DNA of 53,620 nucleotides from a virus. Of the stretch, positions 37,214 through 45,125 are shown piece after piece. The stretch is taken from IMG/VR virus record IMGVR_UViG_3300045953_000088, positions 1 to 53,620 of that record; one strand, 5' to 3'. Below the pieces are notes generated by a model that saw nothing but the letters and a program-made list of their open reading frames with translations, was not told the origin of the DNA and did not search any database. How positions within the stretch are numbered: position 1 is the first letter of the stretch; each line of letters begins with the position of its first letter. The translations under genes and the position numbers were made by a program.

Positions 37214-38157
37214 TAATATGCCCCCCATTCTTCGAGGGCCGCGAGCGATTCAGACACCTTGCGTTCGAAGTCGTCCGCCGAACTCGGCTCGCGATTGCGA
37301 TAGCCGTGAGCAATCTTTCGCAGCAACAGCCCACGAATGTTTGGCGGGACCTGGCCGACGAAGACTTGACTGGATCCGTTGTTCGTCAAGTCGATCACGG
37401 CGCCGCCAGGCGTCAGCGACACCTGGAAAGTCAGGCCACCGTTCGTTGGATTCACCACGTAGTAATTCACACCTGCAACCAACGGCGTTGGCACCTCGCC
37501 GTCCGAGGTCGCTGAGAACGTCACCGTTTGATCTTCCTCAAACGGAATTGCCGCCGACGTAAACGTGTCAGCAGATGACGATGCTCGGACCGGTGTCAAG
37601 ACTCCTGAAACAAACTGAATCAGGATCGGATACGCTCGCTGCGTCGAGAGAGCCGGCCAAACCTGAAACGGTCCGATGTCAACTTCGCCCGGTTGGCGCC
37701 ATGCCGTTCGAACCAAATACCCTGACGTCGAGAGCGTCTGCAGGTTGTCGCTTGAATCGTAGTACTTGATCCAGCTCACCGACTGCAGCGGAGGCCTCGG
37801 TAAACGCAATGATCCGTCACCGTTGATTCGCCCGTAGCTGATACCGGTGATTCCCGGGTAACCAGGGTGCCACTGACCAGACAAACCTCCCCACCACATG
37901 CGCACCGGCATTTGATAAATCGCGGTCAGGATCTGCCGGCCGCCAGTGCGTTTCTCGAACCAGTCGGTTGCTTCATCGATCAGGCCGAGGATCCGGGGAT
38001 CGTCCGCCGTGATGTCGTCATCGGAACGGCAGGCTAGTTTCGCTTCACGAAGGCTGACGGCCCTGCCGATCGGTGATTGAACTTGAATCAGCGGCCCGTC
38101 GAGGTATGCCTTGAAGGCTGGCTGAATCGGAGAGCCGTATGGATTTATCAGCCCCAT
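37213..38157 (-). CDS. Head-tail connector (gp6/phiE125 gp8-like) with inserted beta domain
   Basis: 314 aa, ATG 38157. The N-terminal helical half is typical (AVSLREAKLACRSDDDITAD, LGLIDEATDWFEKRTGGRQI). It has RPPLQSVSWIKYYDSSDNLQ and ends in a helix (IAHGYRNREPSSADDFERKV). Between about residues 200 and 280 there is a beta insert with VAGVNYYVVNPTNGGLTFQV, SLTPGGAVIDLTNNG, similar to one in the distal tail candidate. Ordinary family members lack this, so it is probably surface-exposed decoration. Confidence 0.8.
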   Translation of the reverse strand: MGLINPYGSPIQPAFKAYLDGPLIQVQSPIGRAVSLREAKLACRSDDDITADDPRILGLIDEATDWFEKRTGGRQILTAIYQMPVRMWWGGLSGQWHPGYPGITGISYGRINGDGSLRLPRPPLQSVSWIKYYDSSDNLQTLSTSGYLVRTAWRQPGEVDIGPFQVWPALSTQRAYPILIQFVSGVLTPVRASSSADTFTSAAIPFEEDQTVTFSATSDGEVPTPLVAGVNYYVVNPTNGGLTFQVSLTPGGAVIDLTNNGSSQVFVGQVPPNIRGLLLRKIAHGYRNREPSSADDFERKVSESLAALEEWGAY

Positions 38158-38160
38158 CGA

Positions 38161-38418
38161 TTATCTCTTGCTGCGCTTCGAGGGTTGCAATTGCGGCTGA
38201 GTGATGACGGACTTCTCGACCGCGGCCGCCGGTGCTGGCTGAACGCGTGGCTCCTGGCCTAGCGGCGTGCCATCGTTGGCCCGACCAGGAGCCCATTCGG
38301 CGATACGTCGTCGCACCAGCGCCTCAGCGACGATTAAGCTCAATCCCGGAATGATCATGTTCGCCAGCCGGCCGCGCCACGGATGCAACAGCCGGATCGT
38401 CGTGTCTTGCTTTTCCAT
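38161..38418 (-). CDS. Small hypothetical protein
   Basis: 85 aa from ATG 38418 (AGGA upstream), starting inside the C-terminal codons of the glycosyltransferase. Contains a short hydrophobic helix (MIIPGLSLIVAEALV) followed by a Pro/Ala/Gln-rich basic tail. No family recognised. The 95-bp overlap with the upstream gene is unusual. Confidence 0.45.
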   Translation of the reverse strand: MEKQDTTIRLLHPWRGRLANMIIPGLSLIVAEALVRRRIAEWAPGRANDGTPLGQEPRVQPAPAAAVEKSVITQPQLQPSKRSKR

Positions 38419-39154
38419 TCGTTGGTTCCTGTTTTTCTGGCGATGCCTCGGGTGCGTTTGTTTTGTCGTGATCCCAACCCCATTGCTGTTGGTTATTCCA
38501 ATAGAACGGACCCCAATGATTAATCCGGACTTTCCGCGTCGCTGCGAGTTTGAGCCCAAAGCGGCGAACTTGCCGGCTGAAATCCCAATCCTCAGGAATC
38601 ACTCGATGCTCGAACCGGCCATCCGGTGACTGGAGAATCTTGTCCTGAATCGTGAAACACGTCTTGAAAGCCCACGGGCCTAAGCGGCAAAGCCAAAGAC
38701 CTGTGTTGAGAAGGAGCGGTCCGCCGACGTCCTTCTCCGTGAACGTCTCAGGAAATTTCATCACTTCCTTTGTCGTCAGCCGGCGGACCTTCCACTGATC
38801 GCCCGTGTCGTCAATGGCTGTCGACGTCAAACCGCGTTCGTCCTTGATTGGCACGACGGCCGAGATGATGTCGGCGCCGACCTTTTCCATTTCGGCGAAC
38901 AGGATGTCGAGCCAGTTGACCTCGGCGCCAATGTCCGAGTGCATCATCGCGAACCCGTGAATGTCGCCCTCGGCGAAGTGATTCAGGGCCTGGCACCAGT
39001 GCAGGTTGAAAGCTGCGCCAAGCAAAGAGCCGCCGGCGCTTAGAGAACGTGCAACCTCGATTGAGCCGCCGTCACGACAGGGTTCGAAGAAGGCCTTGGC
39101 GGCTTCGCATTCCATTGTCGTGGTATACCGAGGCATCGCCAAAAATACGCGCAT
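38324..39154 (-). CDS. Glycosyltransferase-like protein in the head operon
   Basis: 276 aa from ATG 39154 (GAGG upstream). MRVFLAMPRYTTTMECEAAK opens a GT-A-like fold: LLGAAFNLHWCQALNHFAEG, then FAMMHSDIGAEVNWLDILFA, where HSDIG stands in the DxD position, and later FKTCFTIQDKILQSPDGRFE, IPEDWDFSRQVRRFGLKLAA and INHWGPFYW. This is the layout of small family-2-like glycosyltransferases. Located between a capsid-associated protein and the connectors, it may glycosylate virion proteins. Confidence 0.75.
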   Translation of the reverse strand: MRVFLAMPRYTTTMECEAAKAFFEPCRDGGSIEVARSLSAGGSLLGAAFNLHWCQALNHFAEGDIHGFAMMHSDIGAEVNWLDILFAEMEKVGADIISAVVPIKDERGLTSTAIDDTGDQWKVRRLTTKEVMKFPETFTEKDVGGPLLLNTGLWLCRLGPWAFKTCFTIQDKILQSPDGRFEHRVIPEDWDFSRQVRRFGLKLAATRKVRINHWGPFYWNNQQQWGWDHDKTNAPEASPEKQEPTNGKARHDDPAVASVARPAGEHDHSGIELNRR

Positions 39155-39215
39155 CCATGAACCTCGTTTGGAGAGTAGGGCGATCACGATTGAACGAGTG
39201 AGCGATCAACGGCGA

Positions 39216-39683
39216 TTAGCCGATCATGCGCTGAGCCGGCGCCGTGCCGGAGCCCGCGGCCGTGTTCGGCGCCTCATGCGGACGGCTGAGTTTGCAGACG
39301 ACGCTGATCAGGCAAGTGTTGTTGGCACTCACCGGCGTCGTGATCGACGGCTTGAGGTAACGTTTCTTGCCGCGGAGATCGACAAGGGTCTGGAACGCCT
39401 TGTTGTCGTCCGTCGCCGATGGCAGCGTGCTGGCCGAACCGGTGTCGTTGTTGTCCGTGCCCATGACCGTGCCGCTGATGTCGGCCGGGCTGGCCATGTT
39501 GGATTGATCCGATTGCTGGATCTTGTGCGCCGACAGTGCGTTTGCCGTGACGCCGATCATGGTGATGAACTCGGCGTATTCGTAGCCGATCGTGTCAACC
39601 GTCGCGCACGTCAATGTCGAGTTGTCCGCCAACGACTGCGGCGGAGATACCACGACCGTTTTTTCCTGAAATTGAGGAAGCAT
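39216..39683 (-). CDS. Capsid-associated (decoration-like) protein
   Basis: 155 aa, ATG 39683, first gene after the major capsid protein. Beta-rich: MLPQFQEKTVVVSPPQSLAD, DTIGYEYAEFITMIGVTANA, FQTLVDLRGKKRYLKPSITT, CLISVVCKLSRPHEAPN. Size, composition and position fit a capsid decoration or auxiliary head protein. Confidence 0.6.
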   Translation of the reverse strand: MLPQFQEKTVVVSPPQSLADNSTLTCATVDTIGYEYAEFITMIGVTANALSAHKIQQSDQSNMASPADISGTVMGTDNNDTGSASTLPSATDDNKAFQTLVDLRGKKRYLKPSITTPVSANNTCLISVVCKLSRPHEAPNTAAGSGTAPAQRMIG

Positions 39684-39746
39684 GGAAATTCCCTCTTGCG
39701 TTGTTGTGAATCCGTATGTGGGCGATGCCGCATTCGCGGCGGTTAG

Positions 39747-41264
39747 TTACGACGCAGCCGTTTGTAAGCCGACAATCGGGCCGGGGTTGGCAGAACGAGC
39801 GTCGCCAATGCCAGAGGCAAAGCCGACATCATGAACGTTGATGTCGATTCGCTCGATGCCGCGAATACCGATCTGGTTGCGTTCCCAGAGCGACTGGCCG
39901 CCGACGCTGGCGTGTTCGGAGAAATCGACTTGCATCGCCTGCCGATCGCCAATCATGGCACCTTGAGAGAAATCGCCAAGCAGGGCGGACACCTGACTGA
40001 CCGCCGTTGTGCCCGGCATGACCTGCACGAACTCGACGGGATAGCCGAGGAAAACCGGACGCTGCTTTCCGCCTGGTGCTTCCGCTGCGGCTTCGCGGGC
40101 TTCGACGCCACCGAGCGCTATCATCACCCGGTGCATGACCGAGTAATAAAACGTCTTGTGGCAAACCCAGCACGCACGCTCGGTATCGGCAAACTTCGGC
40201 AGCAAACCAACGACTGATTCGAAATCGGACATCGAAAGAGTGGCGAAAGTGTGATGGCCGGTTGGGGCCTGAAAAAGTCCGATCGATGGATTCGCACCAT
40301 CCACGAGCAACAACTTCGTGCGGACCCCAACGCATCGGCCGTACGTGCTGGTGCCGTCGCCGTTGAACGCCGCCTGATCTTCGGAGTAGGAAAACGCGTA
40401 GGCGATTTCCTTCGCGAGATCATCGCCCCAATTGATGATCACGTCCGCGTTGACCTGGCGGCTCGCGCGGCTGATGACAGTCAAGTCCTTGGCAACTAGC
40501 TCAACGTCATCCCACGTCTTGTTGCTCTCGGTGTTGGCCGCATTCTCGGCCGTCCAATATGCTGTCAAACCGGAGCGGCGACGCGGCACGCGCTTCGTGT
40601 CGCTCATCATCGGCTCGATCTTGAACAGCCGGCGAGCGTCGCCGAACTGCTCGCGCAGATCGATGATGTCCTGCGAGAACTCGGGCGGAATGAGGAACTG
40701 ATAACCACTCGCATCGGTGGACGACACGGCCGCCATGTTCTTCTTCACCCACTCGGTTGCCTCGGCATAGAACGGCGAGGCCGACATGAGCTTTGGAACG
40801 TCGGCCGCCATGCGAGCGGCCGCCCACATGCCGAAACGGAAGGCCCGCATTTCGGCCGTCAAGCCGTTGCGAGTTCCTTTGAAGTTGCGGATGCTGCCGA
40901 CCTTTTTCGGCTCGGCCCAGATAACCGTCTTGCCATCCCCGGCGTTCGGCACGATGACGCCGTTTTGTGTCGGCGCGTCCGCCGTGGTGATTCGATTGCC
41001 GCCGGTCACCGTCGCGGCCAGACGTTTCTTCTCGGCCTCGCGTTCGGCGGCTTCGCGTTCCAGACGAGCCGTCTCGGCCTCGTTTGCGTCGAGCTGTTTC
41101 TGCCGCTCGATCTTCTGCATCAGCGCGGCACGCTCGCCGCTCCTGCCGTCCGCGCCGACCAGGCGGTCATGCTCGGCTTGTTGATCCGTGGTCATGGCGT
41201 CCGCGCACAAAAGCTCGCGGATTCGCGCGTCCATCGCCTTGAGTTTTTGGATAAGTTCGTGCAC
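39747..41264 (-). CDS. HK97-fold major capsid protein with N-terminal scaffold domain
   Basis: 505 aa from GTG 41264 with GAGGGA upstream; the frame is open further upstream but lacks a start signal. The first 100 residues are a charged coiled coil (delta/scaffold domain), presumably removed by the S49 protease. The capsid body has FLIPPEFSQDIIDLREQFGD, ARRLFKIEPMMSDTKRVPRR, AYAFSYSEDQAAFNGDGTST then YGRCVG, and a C-terminal P-loop region (GDFSQGAMIGDRQAMQVDFS, RGIERIDINVHDVG). Classical HK97 family. Preceded by its own promoter. Confidence 0.92.
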   Translation of the reverse strand: MHELIQKLKAMDARIRELLCADAMTTDQQAEHDRLVGADGRSGERAALMQKIERQKQLDANEAETARLEREAAEREAEKKRLAATVTGGNRITTADAPTQNGVIVPNAGDGKTVIWAEPKKVGSIRNFKGTRNGLTAEMRAFRFGMWAAARMAADVPKLMSASPFYAEATEWVKKNMAAVSSTDASGYQFLIPPEFSQDIIDLREQFGDARRLFKIEPMMSDTKRVPRRRSGLTAYWTAENAANTESNKTWDDVELVAKDLTVISRASRQVNADVIINWGDDLAKEIAYAFSYSEDQAAFNGDGTSTYGRCVGVRTKLLLVDGANPSIGLFQAPTGHHTFATLSMSDFESVVGLLPKFADTERACWVCHKTFYYSVMHRVMIALGGVEAREAAAEAPGGKQRPVFLGYPVEFVQVMPGTTAVSQVSALLGDFSQGAMIGDRQAMQVDFSEHASVGGQSLWERNQIGIRGIERIDINVHDVGFASGIGDARSANPGPIVGLQTAAS

Positions 41265-41469
41265 GGTTTGGTCCCTCGTGTGGGCCGGGGACCGTGAACG
41301 CGCATGAAAAAACGCCGTGCGTTGAGGCCACCGGCAAATGATCGCTTCCGATCTTCGCCAGCAAGCCATCAGTCGCTACAGCGCCCGATGAAATGCTTAC
41401 CTGTCGTTGCGTTCCGTCCGCTACAGCGTCCGGTTGGTTTGGACAGGGTGAGATTTAATTGTTGATGGA

Positions 41470-41499
41470 AGTATAAGAGCGGGCCTGACTGATTGTCAA
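41470..41499 (-). promoter_or_regulatory. Strong sigma70-type promoter for the capsid operon
   Basis: TTGACA (41499-41494), 18-bp spacer, TATACT (41475-41470), about 205 bp upstream of the capsid start. The -35 box lies in the loop of the hairpin at 41477-41507. Confidence 0.7.
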
Positions 41500-41507
41500 G
41501 CCCGCTC
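41477..41507 (+). terminator. Hairpin overlapping the capsid promoter, terminator on the + side
   Basis: GAGCGGGC (41477-41484) pairs with GCCCGCTC (41500-41507) and is followed on the + strand by AGA and seven T. It would stop antisense transcription entering the membrane-protein genes; on the - strand only TTATACTT follows, so termination there would be weaker. Confidence 0.6.
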
Positions 41508-41518
41508 AGATTTTTTTC

Positions 41519-42004
41519 TCAGTCGTTCGCGGCCATCACACTCGCGACCTCGCTGGCCACGAGCCCGTAATCAATGCCGACCGCGAGCAACCCGGAGAGA
41601 ACCAAGCCGCCACCGGTCAGCAGAGCAATCGCGTGAGCACAATGCCAGATCGAGAGAACGAGCAGGGCGACGCCGGCCGCGCCGACCGCGAACGCCAGCG
41701 GGCGCTTGCCGGCTCGGTACGCATGCCCGGCGATCCGTCCGAGCATCCACACGAGTAACGGGACGACCGCGCCAAGGACGCCGGCTGCTGTGCACGCCAA
41801 CACGTTCAACGAGCCGCACATGTCGACGTTGGCCCAAGCGTTCAAGCCGCTCGACAGGATGCACGCCGCCACTACGTAGCGCGTTCCCCATCGCTCGACC
41901 TGGCGAAGATGACTGGAATGATTCGGCGCCTTGGGCTTGCTCGGTTTCTTCGCCGGGCGAGCTTTCGGTAAGTCGATACGCGATCCGTTCAATACGCTGT
42001 CCAT
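41519..42004 (-). CDS. Membrane protein of the 42-kb cassette
   Basis: 161 aa, ATG 42004. A Lys/Pro/Ala-rich N-terminal cytoplasmic segment (KARPAKKPSKPKAPNHSS) is followed by about four hydrophobic helices (VVAACILSSGLNAW, LACTAAGVLGAVVPLLVWML, LAFAVGAAGVALLVLSIWHC, LLTGGGLVLSGLLAVGI). No known family. Placed between the regulator pair and the capsid gene; see the findings on a possible moron. Confidence 0.6.
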   Translation of the reverse strand: MDSVLNGSRIDLPKARPAKKPSKPKAPNHSSHLRQVERWGTRYVVAACILSSGLNAWANVDMCGSLNVLACTAAGVLGAVVPLLVWMLGRIAGHAYRAGKRPLAFAVGAAGVALLVLSIWHCAHAIALLTGGGLVLSGLLAVGIDYGLVASEVASVMAAND

Positions 42005-42111
42005 GATCTACGCTCCTCGAAAGTGTAGGTCCAGCGGGCCGGATGTTTGCAGCATCGCGGCCCGCAATATCCACCAGTGACAAGGGCCGCCTCTTTCGAA
42101 GCCCTGCGTCG

Positions 42112-42387
42112 TTACTTGCTGGCTTCAGCCATGGCGCACAAGATGACGCCGATGAGCTGGAACACGCCCTTGACCATCTCCACCGCGAAGTAGCATCCAA
42201 TGATGCCATCGCCAGCCATGGAGCCGGCCGCGGCCATGCCGCCAACCAGGATCGCCACGCAGCCTACCGTGCCCAGGATCCACATGTACGCGAGCGGCGA
42301 AAGCACGCTCAGGCACATCAGGGCCACCGAGAAGCTGACGAAGCTCACCCAACCACACGTCACCAGAACAGGGTCACGACGGGTCAT
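42112..42387 (-). CDS. Small membrane protein of the 42-kb cassette
   Basis: 91 aa, ATG 42387 with a very strong AAAGGAGG site. Three hydrophobic helices (GWVSFVSFSVALMCLSVL, YMWILGTVGCVAILVGGMAA, YFAVEMVKGVFQLIGVILCA) and almost no soluble part. A candidate -10 (TATAGT) lies upstream in the divergent region. No family recognised. Confidence 0.6.
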   Translation of the reverse strand: MTRRDPVLVTCGWVSFVSFSVALMCLSVLSPLAYMWILGTVGCVAILVGGMAAAGSMAGDGIIGCYFAVEMVKGVFQLIGVILCAMAEASK

Positions 42388-42440
42388 AACGACCTCCTTT
42401 CCTCTACCATACTATACGATTTTTGCCGCCAAATATTGCA

Positions 42441-42468
42441 TTAAATCCAAAATATATTTCGGATTTAA
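42441..42468. promoter_or_regulatory. Operator-like inverted repeat in the divergent region
   Basis: Perfect 8-bp arms TTAAATCC (42441-42448) and GGATTTAA (42461-42468) with a 12-bp AT-rich spacer. It ends 3 bp before the -35 box of the rightward promoter, and another GGATT half site follows its -10. Confidence 0.65.
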
Positions 42469-42471
42469 TGA

Positions 42472-42499
42472 TTGCACACGCCATGCCGTTGCCTATAAT
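42472..42499 (+). promoter_or_regulatory. Rightward promoter of the 42-kb regulators
   Basis: TTGCAC (42472-42477), 16-bp spacer, perfect TATAAT (42494-42499), 23 bp before the GTG start of the RHH-like gene, whose GAGAGG site lies between. Confidence 0.7.
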
Positions 42500-42522
42500 T
42501 CGGATTGAAAGAGAGGTGATTT

Positions 42523-42717
42523 GTGGGCAAGTCAGCAAAACGCGGACGTCCGAAGGTGCACGATACGCCGCGTAAACACCTTGGCATACGTCCGTCTGCC
42601 GAAGTGGCAGCAGCACTTGAGGCGTATTGCAACGCGCAAACGGTCAGACCGTCTGATTCTGCGGTTGCGATGCACGCGCTAGTCGAGTTCTTGAAAAGAG
42701 AGGGTTACTTGAAATGA
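42523..42717 (+). CDS. RHH-like small DNA-binding protein
   Basis: 64 aa from GTG 42523 with GAGAGG upstream. A basic start (GKSAKRGRPKVHDTPRKHLG) leads to IRPSAEVAAALEAYCNAQTV, RPSDSAVAMHALVEFLKREG. This strand-helix-helix layout resembles that of the 12481-12705 product. It probably binds the adjacent palindrome and autoregulates. Its stop overlaps the next ATG. Confidence 0.6.
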   Translation: MGKSAKRGRPKVHDTPRKHLGIRPSAEVAAALEAYCNAQTVRPSDSAVAMHALVEFLKREGYLK

Positions 42718-42923
42718 AACGCCCATGCTGTCGCCCCGCCGCCTCGCACGCCTGGAAGCCACTCCCAGGCGACGGCAACTACGTGACGTGCAGCAAGTGC
42801 GGCCGCCTCGCCGGCTATCAGCGCGGCGGTCTTCTCGCACGACGCGGACGACTCAAGTTGTTCAACTATCCAGAAATTGAAGAATCGATCCGAGAGCGCG
42901 CGGCCAAAAATGTGAATTCTTGA
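42714..42923 (+). CDS. Small zinc-ribbon-like protein
   Basis: 69 aa, ATG 42714 overlapping the previous stop. N-terminal CC and a CSKC knuckle (VTCSKCGRLAGYQRGG) suggest a zinc ribbon, followed by a basic helical C-terminus. Co-transcribed with the RHH-like gene. It ends 5 bp from a converging - strand gene. Confidence 0.55.
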   Translation: MKRPCCRPAASHAWKPLPGDGNYVTCSKCGRLAGYQRGGLLARRGRLKLFNYPEIEESIRERAAKNVNS

Positions 42924-42927
42924 TGGG

Positions 42928-43188
42928 CTATTCGTCTTCGTCTAACGAATCAATCAACTCGGACAACGACTCTTCGTCGAGGTTGCCGCCAACGATTTCA
43001 GCGATCGCAGTAGACTTGTCCTCGATCTCGTGTTCCCCGTTGCCAAGTTCGAGGATCTCATCGTACGTCCAACCCAGAAACGAATCACCTTCGACTATCA
43101 AATGGGAAAGTTGGCCGATAGAATCATTCGCTTCGGCGCTCGCAAGAGCCTGAATTCCGCCATCAACCTTACTCAAGAAAACGGTCAT
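42928..43188 (-). CDS. Acidic small protein coupled to the metallopeptidase gene
   Basis: 86 aa, ATG 43188, overlapping the upstream stop by 4 bp (AATGA). Strongly acidic: HLIVEGDSFLGWTYDEILEL, GNLDEESLSELIDSLDEDE. An acidic protein immediately downstream of a toxin-like protease gene is the usual place for an immunity protein or specific chaperone. That role is inference only. Confidence 0.55.
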   Translation of the reverse strand: MTVFLSKVDGGIQALASAEANDSIGQLSHLIVEGDSFLGWTYDEILELGNGEHEIEDKSTAIAEIVGGNLDEESLSELIDSLDEDE

Positions 43189-44177
43189 TTTTTCTTGCCC
43201 TTTATTAGTCCATCGATCTTTGATTTGATGACGCTGACCGTCCGTGGAAAATGCTTGGCGAGTTCATTATAGGAGCAACCGCCAGTGCCATGTTCATCTT
43301 TCCCTTTGTGAATTTGAGCAAATAATTCGGCAAACGCTTCGCTGCGTGCTCTCGCGTAGGGAATTCCGTCGCCGACATGCGTGAAATACGCGAGCCCTTC
43401 TTTTTCTTTCACAGGAATTGAAGAATTGTCTATGTTGTACGCCTCGATGAAATCGGCGTGCGTTGATGCCCAATTCAACGCCTGGTCAACAGAATGACCG
43501 TACTCATGCCGAGCCGTTCCGACGACGCGATTTGACTGGTACTCTTTTCCACCAACTAAATAATGAGACGCCACGATTGCCCGGTTTCCAGAGGACGTAT
43601 GAACTCCATCAGGCAATGTTCCTGCGCCCCATCCGCCAAATCCTGATTCGTTGAGCGACTCGTAACCGGGTAATTCATCCGTGACCTTGTTGACCACAAC
43701 AACCTTGCCAGGTGAGTCAGCGCCAACAACAGCATCGTGAACGTGATCGGGAATAGTGCTTAGGGCTTTGTGGACTTGGTTCGTGACTTCTTTTGGAGGA
43801 TCGCCCTTCGTTTCCAGTGCGTACGCTTTCGGCACTTTGCTGTAGTCCTTTTCGGGTTTTTCGACTGGAGTCTCTTTTTTCGGCGTCTCCTGCTTTTCCT
43901 TCGCGTACTTTTCCTTCAGCCGGTCTGCCAGTTTCTTGACGAGTTCGGATTTCTTTCCGCTCGCCTTGACGCCGTGATCTTTCTTAAGGCTGTGGAGTTG
44001 CTTGACTGTCATCTTCGACAGGTCACGCAGCAGAGCCTTTGCCTCTTCTTTGCTGCACTTGCCGCCGTTCTCCTTGATCTTCGCAATTCTATCGCGAGCC
44101 TTTTTGTCGTCCTCTTTTCCTTGGGGACATGGACCAGGAACGCCGCTACCAGGGCCGCCACACCCTAAGCGCGGCAT
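43185..44177 (-). CDS. Virion-associated SAP-domain / lethal-factor-like metallopeptidase
   Basis: 330 aa, ATG 44177, overlapping the S49 gene end by 13 bp. Order of parts: CGGPGSGVPGPCPQGKED at residues 6-23 (also in the portal protein), a basic helix, a SAP-like DNA-binding motif (MTVKQLHSLKKDHGVKASGK then KSELVKKLADRL, about 56-90), a Lys/Glu/Pro linker, and a zinc peptidase domain with TARHEYGHSVDQAL (HExxH) and SEAFAELFAQ (third ligand Glu), like anthrax lethal factor-type peptidases. Its place among head genes suggests packaging in the virion and delivery into the cell. Confidence 0.75.
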   Translation of the reverse strand: MPRLGCGGPGSGVPGPCPQGKEDDKKARDRIAKIKENGGKCSKEEAKALLRDLSKMTVKQLHSLKKDHGVKASGKKSELVKKLADRLKEKYAKEKQETPKKETPVEKPEKDYSKVPKAYALETKGDPPKEVTNQVHKALSTIPDHVHDAVVGADSPGKVVVVNKVTDELPGYESLNESGFGGWGAGTLPDGVHTSSGNRAIVASHYLVGGKEYQSNRVVGTARHEYGHSVDQALNWASTHADFIEAYNIDNSSIPVKEKEGLAYFTHVGDGIPYARARSEAFAELFAQIHKGKDEHGTGGCSYNELAKHFPRTVSVIKSKIDGLIKGKKK

Positions 44178-45121
44178 CGGTCGAAAAAATAGGAGCCCTC
44201 GAACAGCAACGCCGCTTCGCGCTCGCGCTGCTCTTGCCGCAGCATCATCATGTTCGTACCGCCGCTACGAGCGTCCGACGCGCCGACGCCCAGGCCACTG
44301 AGAAGTGATTCCAGGGAGCGAATCTGATCGATCATCCCGGCCGCCAGCGCCGTCTGCGCGGAAACGACGGCGCCTTGACCGAACTTCTCGCGCACGTCCG
44401 ATTTGTTCATGTCGTGGCGATTCCGAGCGACGGCAGCAATGAACGCCGTGTAAGTTTCATTGACGCTCGCCTGGATCGCCGCGCGAGCATCGTCGTCAAG
44501 AGGCTCAGTCGGGAAGCCCTCGGCCTTGCGCTTGCCGGCTTTGACGATCGATACCTTGATGCCAGCCTTTTCGAGCGCCTTCGATTGATCGACGTGGATT
44601 TGATAAACGCCGACGCTGCCGACGTCGCCGCTTGGCGTGCAGCAAAACGTTGATGCCGAGGTTGCGAGCCAGTACGCCGCGGAGCACGCGACGCTGTTCG
44701 CAATCGCGTAGCACGGCTTTTTCGCTCGCGCATTGTAAATCTTGTCTGACAGTTCCTGAATGCCGTAGCTCGTTCCGCCTGGGCTGTCAACGTCAAGCAC
44801 GATCGCGCTGACGCTCGGATCGTTCACGGCGGAATCGAATTGAACGCCGATTTCATCGCAGGACGTTCCGCCCATCATGTAACCCATGAAGGACAAATGC
44901 TGCTCAAGGAATCCGTAGACGCCGATCATCGCGACGCGGCCCTTGACGGCGCGGATCGCTTTCGCCGCAACGTGCTTGGCGGCGTCCATTCGCTTCGCTC
45001 GCTCTGCCTCAACGCACTGAGCTGACGGGACCTCGCGGCGCGACGCGGCTTCCAGCATCTGCTTGAATCGCGTCGGCTCGGCGAGCCAAGAAGTGTTGTC
45101 AAGGGCTTTGATGTCGAACAT
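44165..45121 (-). CDS. S49-family head maturation protease
   Basis: 318 aa, ATG 45121. SppA/phage-C-like features: IVLDVDSPGGTSYGIQELSD, NSVACSAAYWLATSAS with the nucleophile Ser, GDVGSVGVYQIHVDQSKALE, and VSIVKAGKRKAEGFPTEPLD supplying the Lys base. The C-terminal 50 residues are Gly/Met/Glu-rich and may act as scaffold. Expected to trim the capsid N-terminal domain and perhaps other head proteins, including the two sharing the GGPGSG motif. Confidence 0.9.
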   Translation of the reverse strand: MFDIKALDNTSWLAEPTRFKQMLEAASRREVPSAQCVEAERAKRMDAAKHVAAKAIRAVKGRVAMIGVYGFLEQHLSFMGYMMGGTSCDEIGVQFDSAVNDPSVSAIVLDVDSPGGTSYGIQELSDKIYNARAKKPCYAIANSVACSAAYWLATSASTFCCTPSGDVGSVGVYQIHVDQSKALEKAGIKVSIVKAGKRKAEGFPTEPLDDDARAAIQASVNETYTAFIAAVARNRHDMNKSDVREKFGQGAVVSAQTALAAGMIDQIRSLESLLSGLGVGASDARSGGTNMMMLRQEQREREAALLFEGSYFFDRCRA

Positions 45122-45125
45122 GGCG

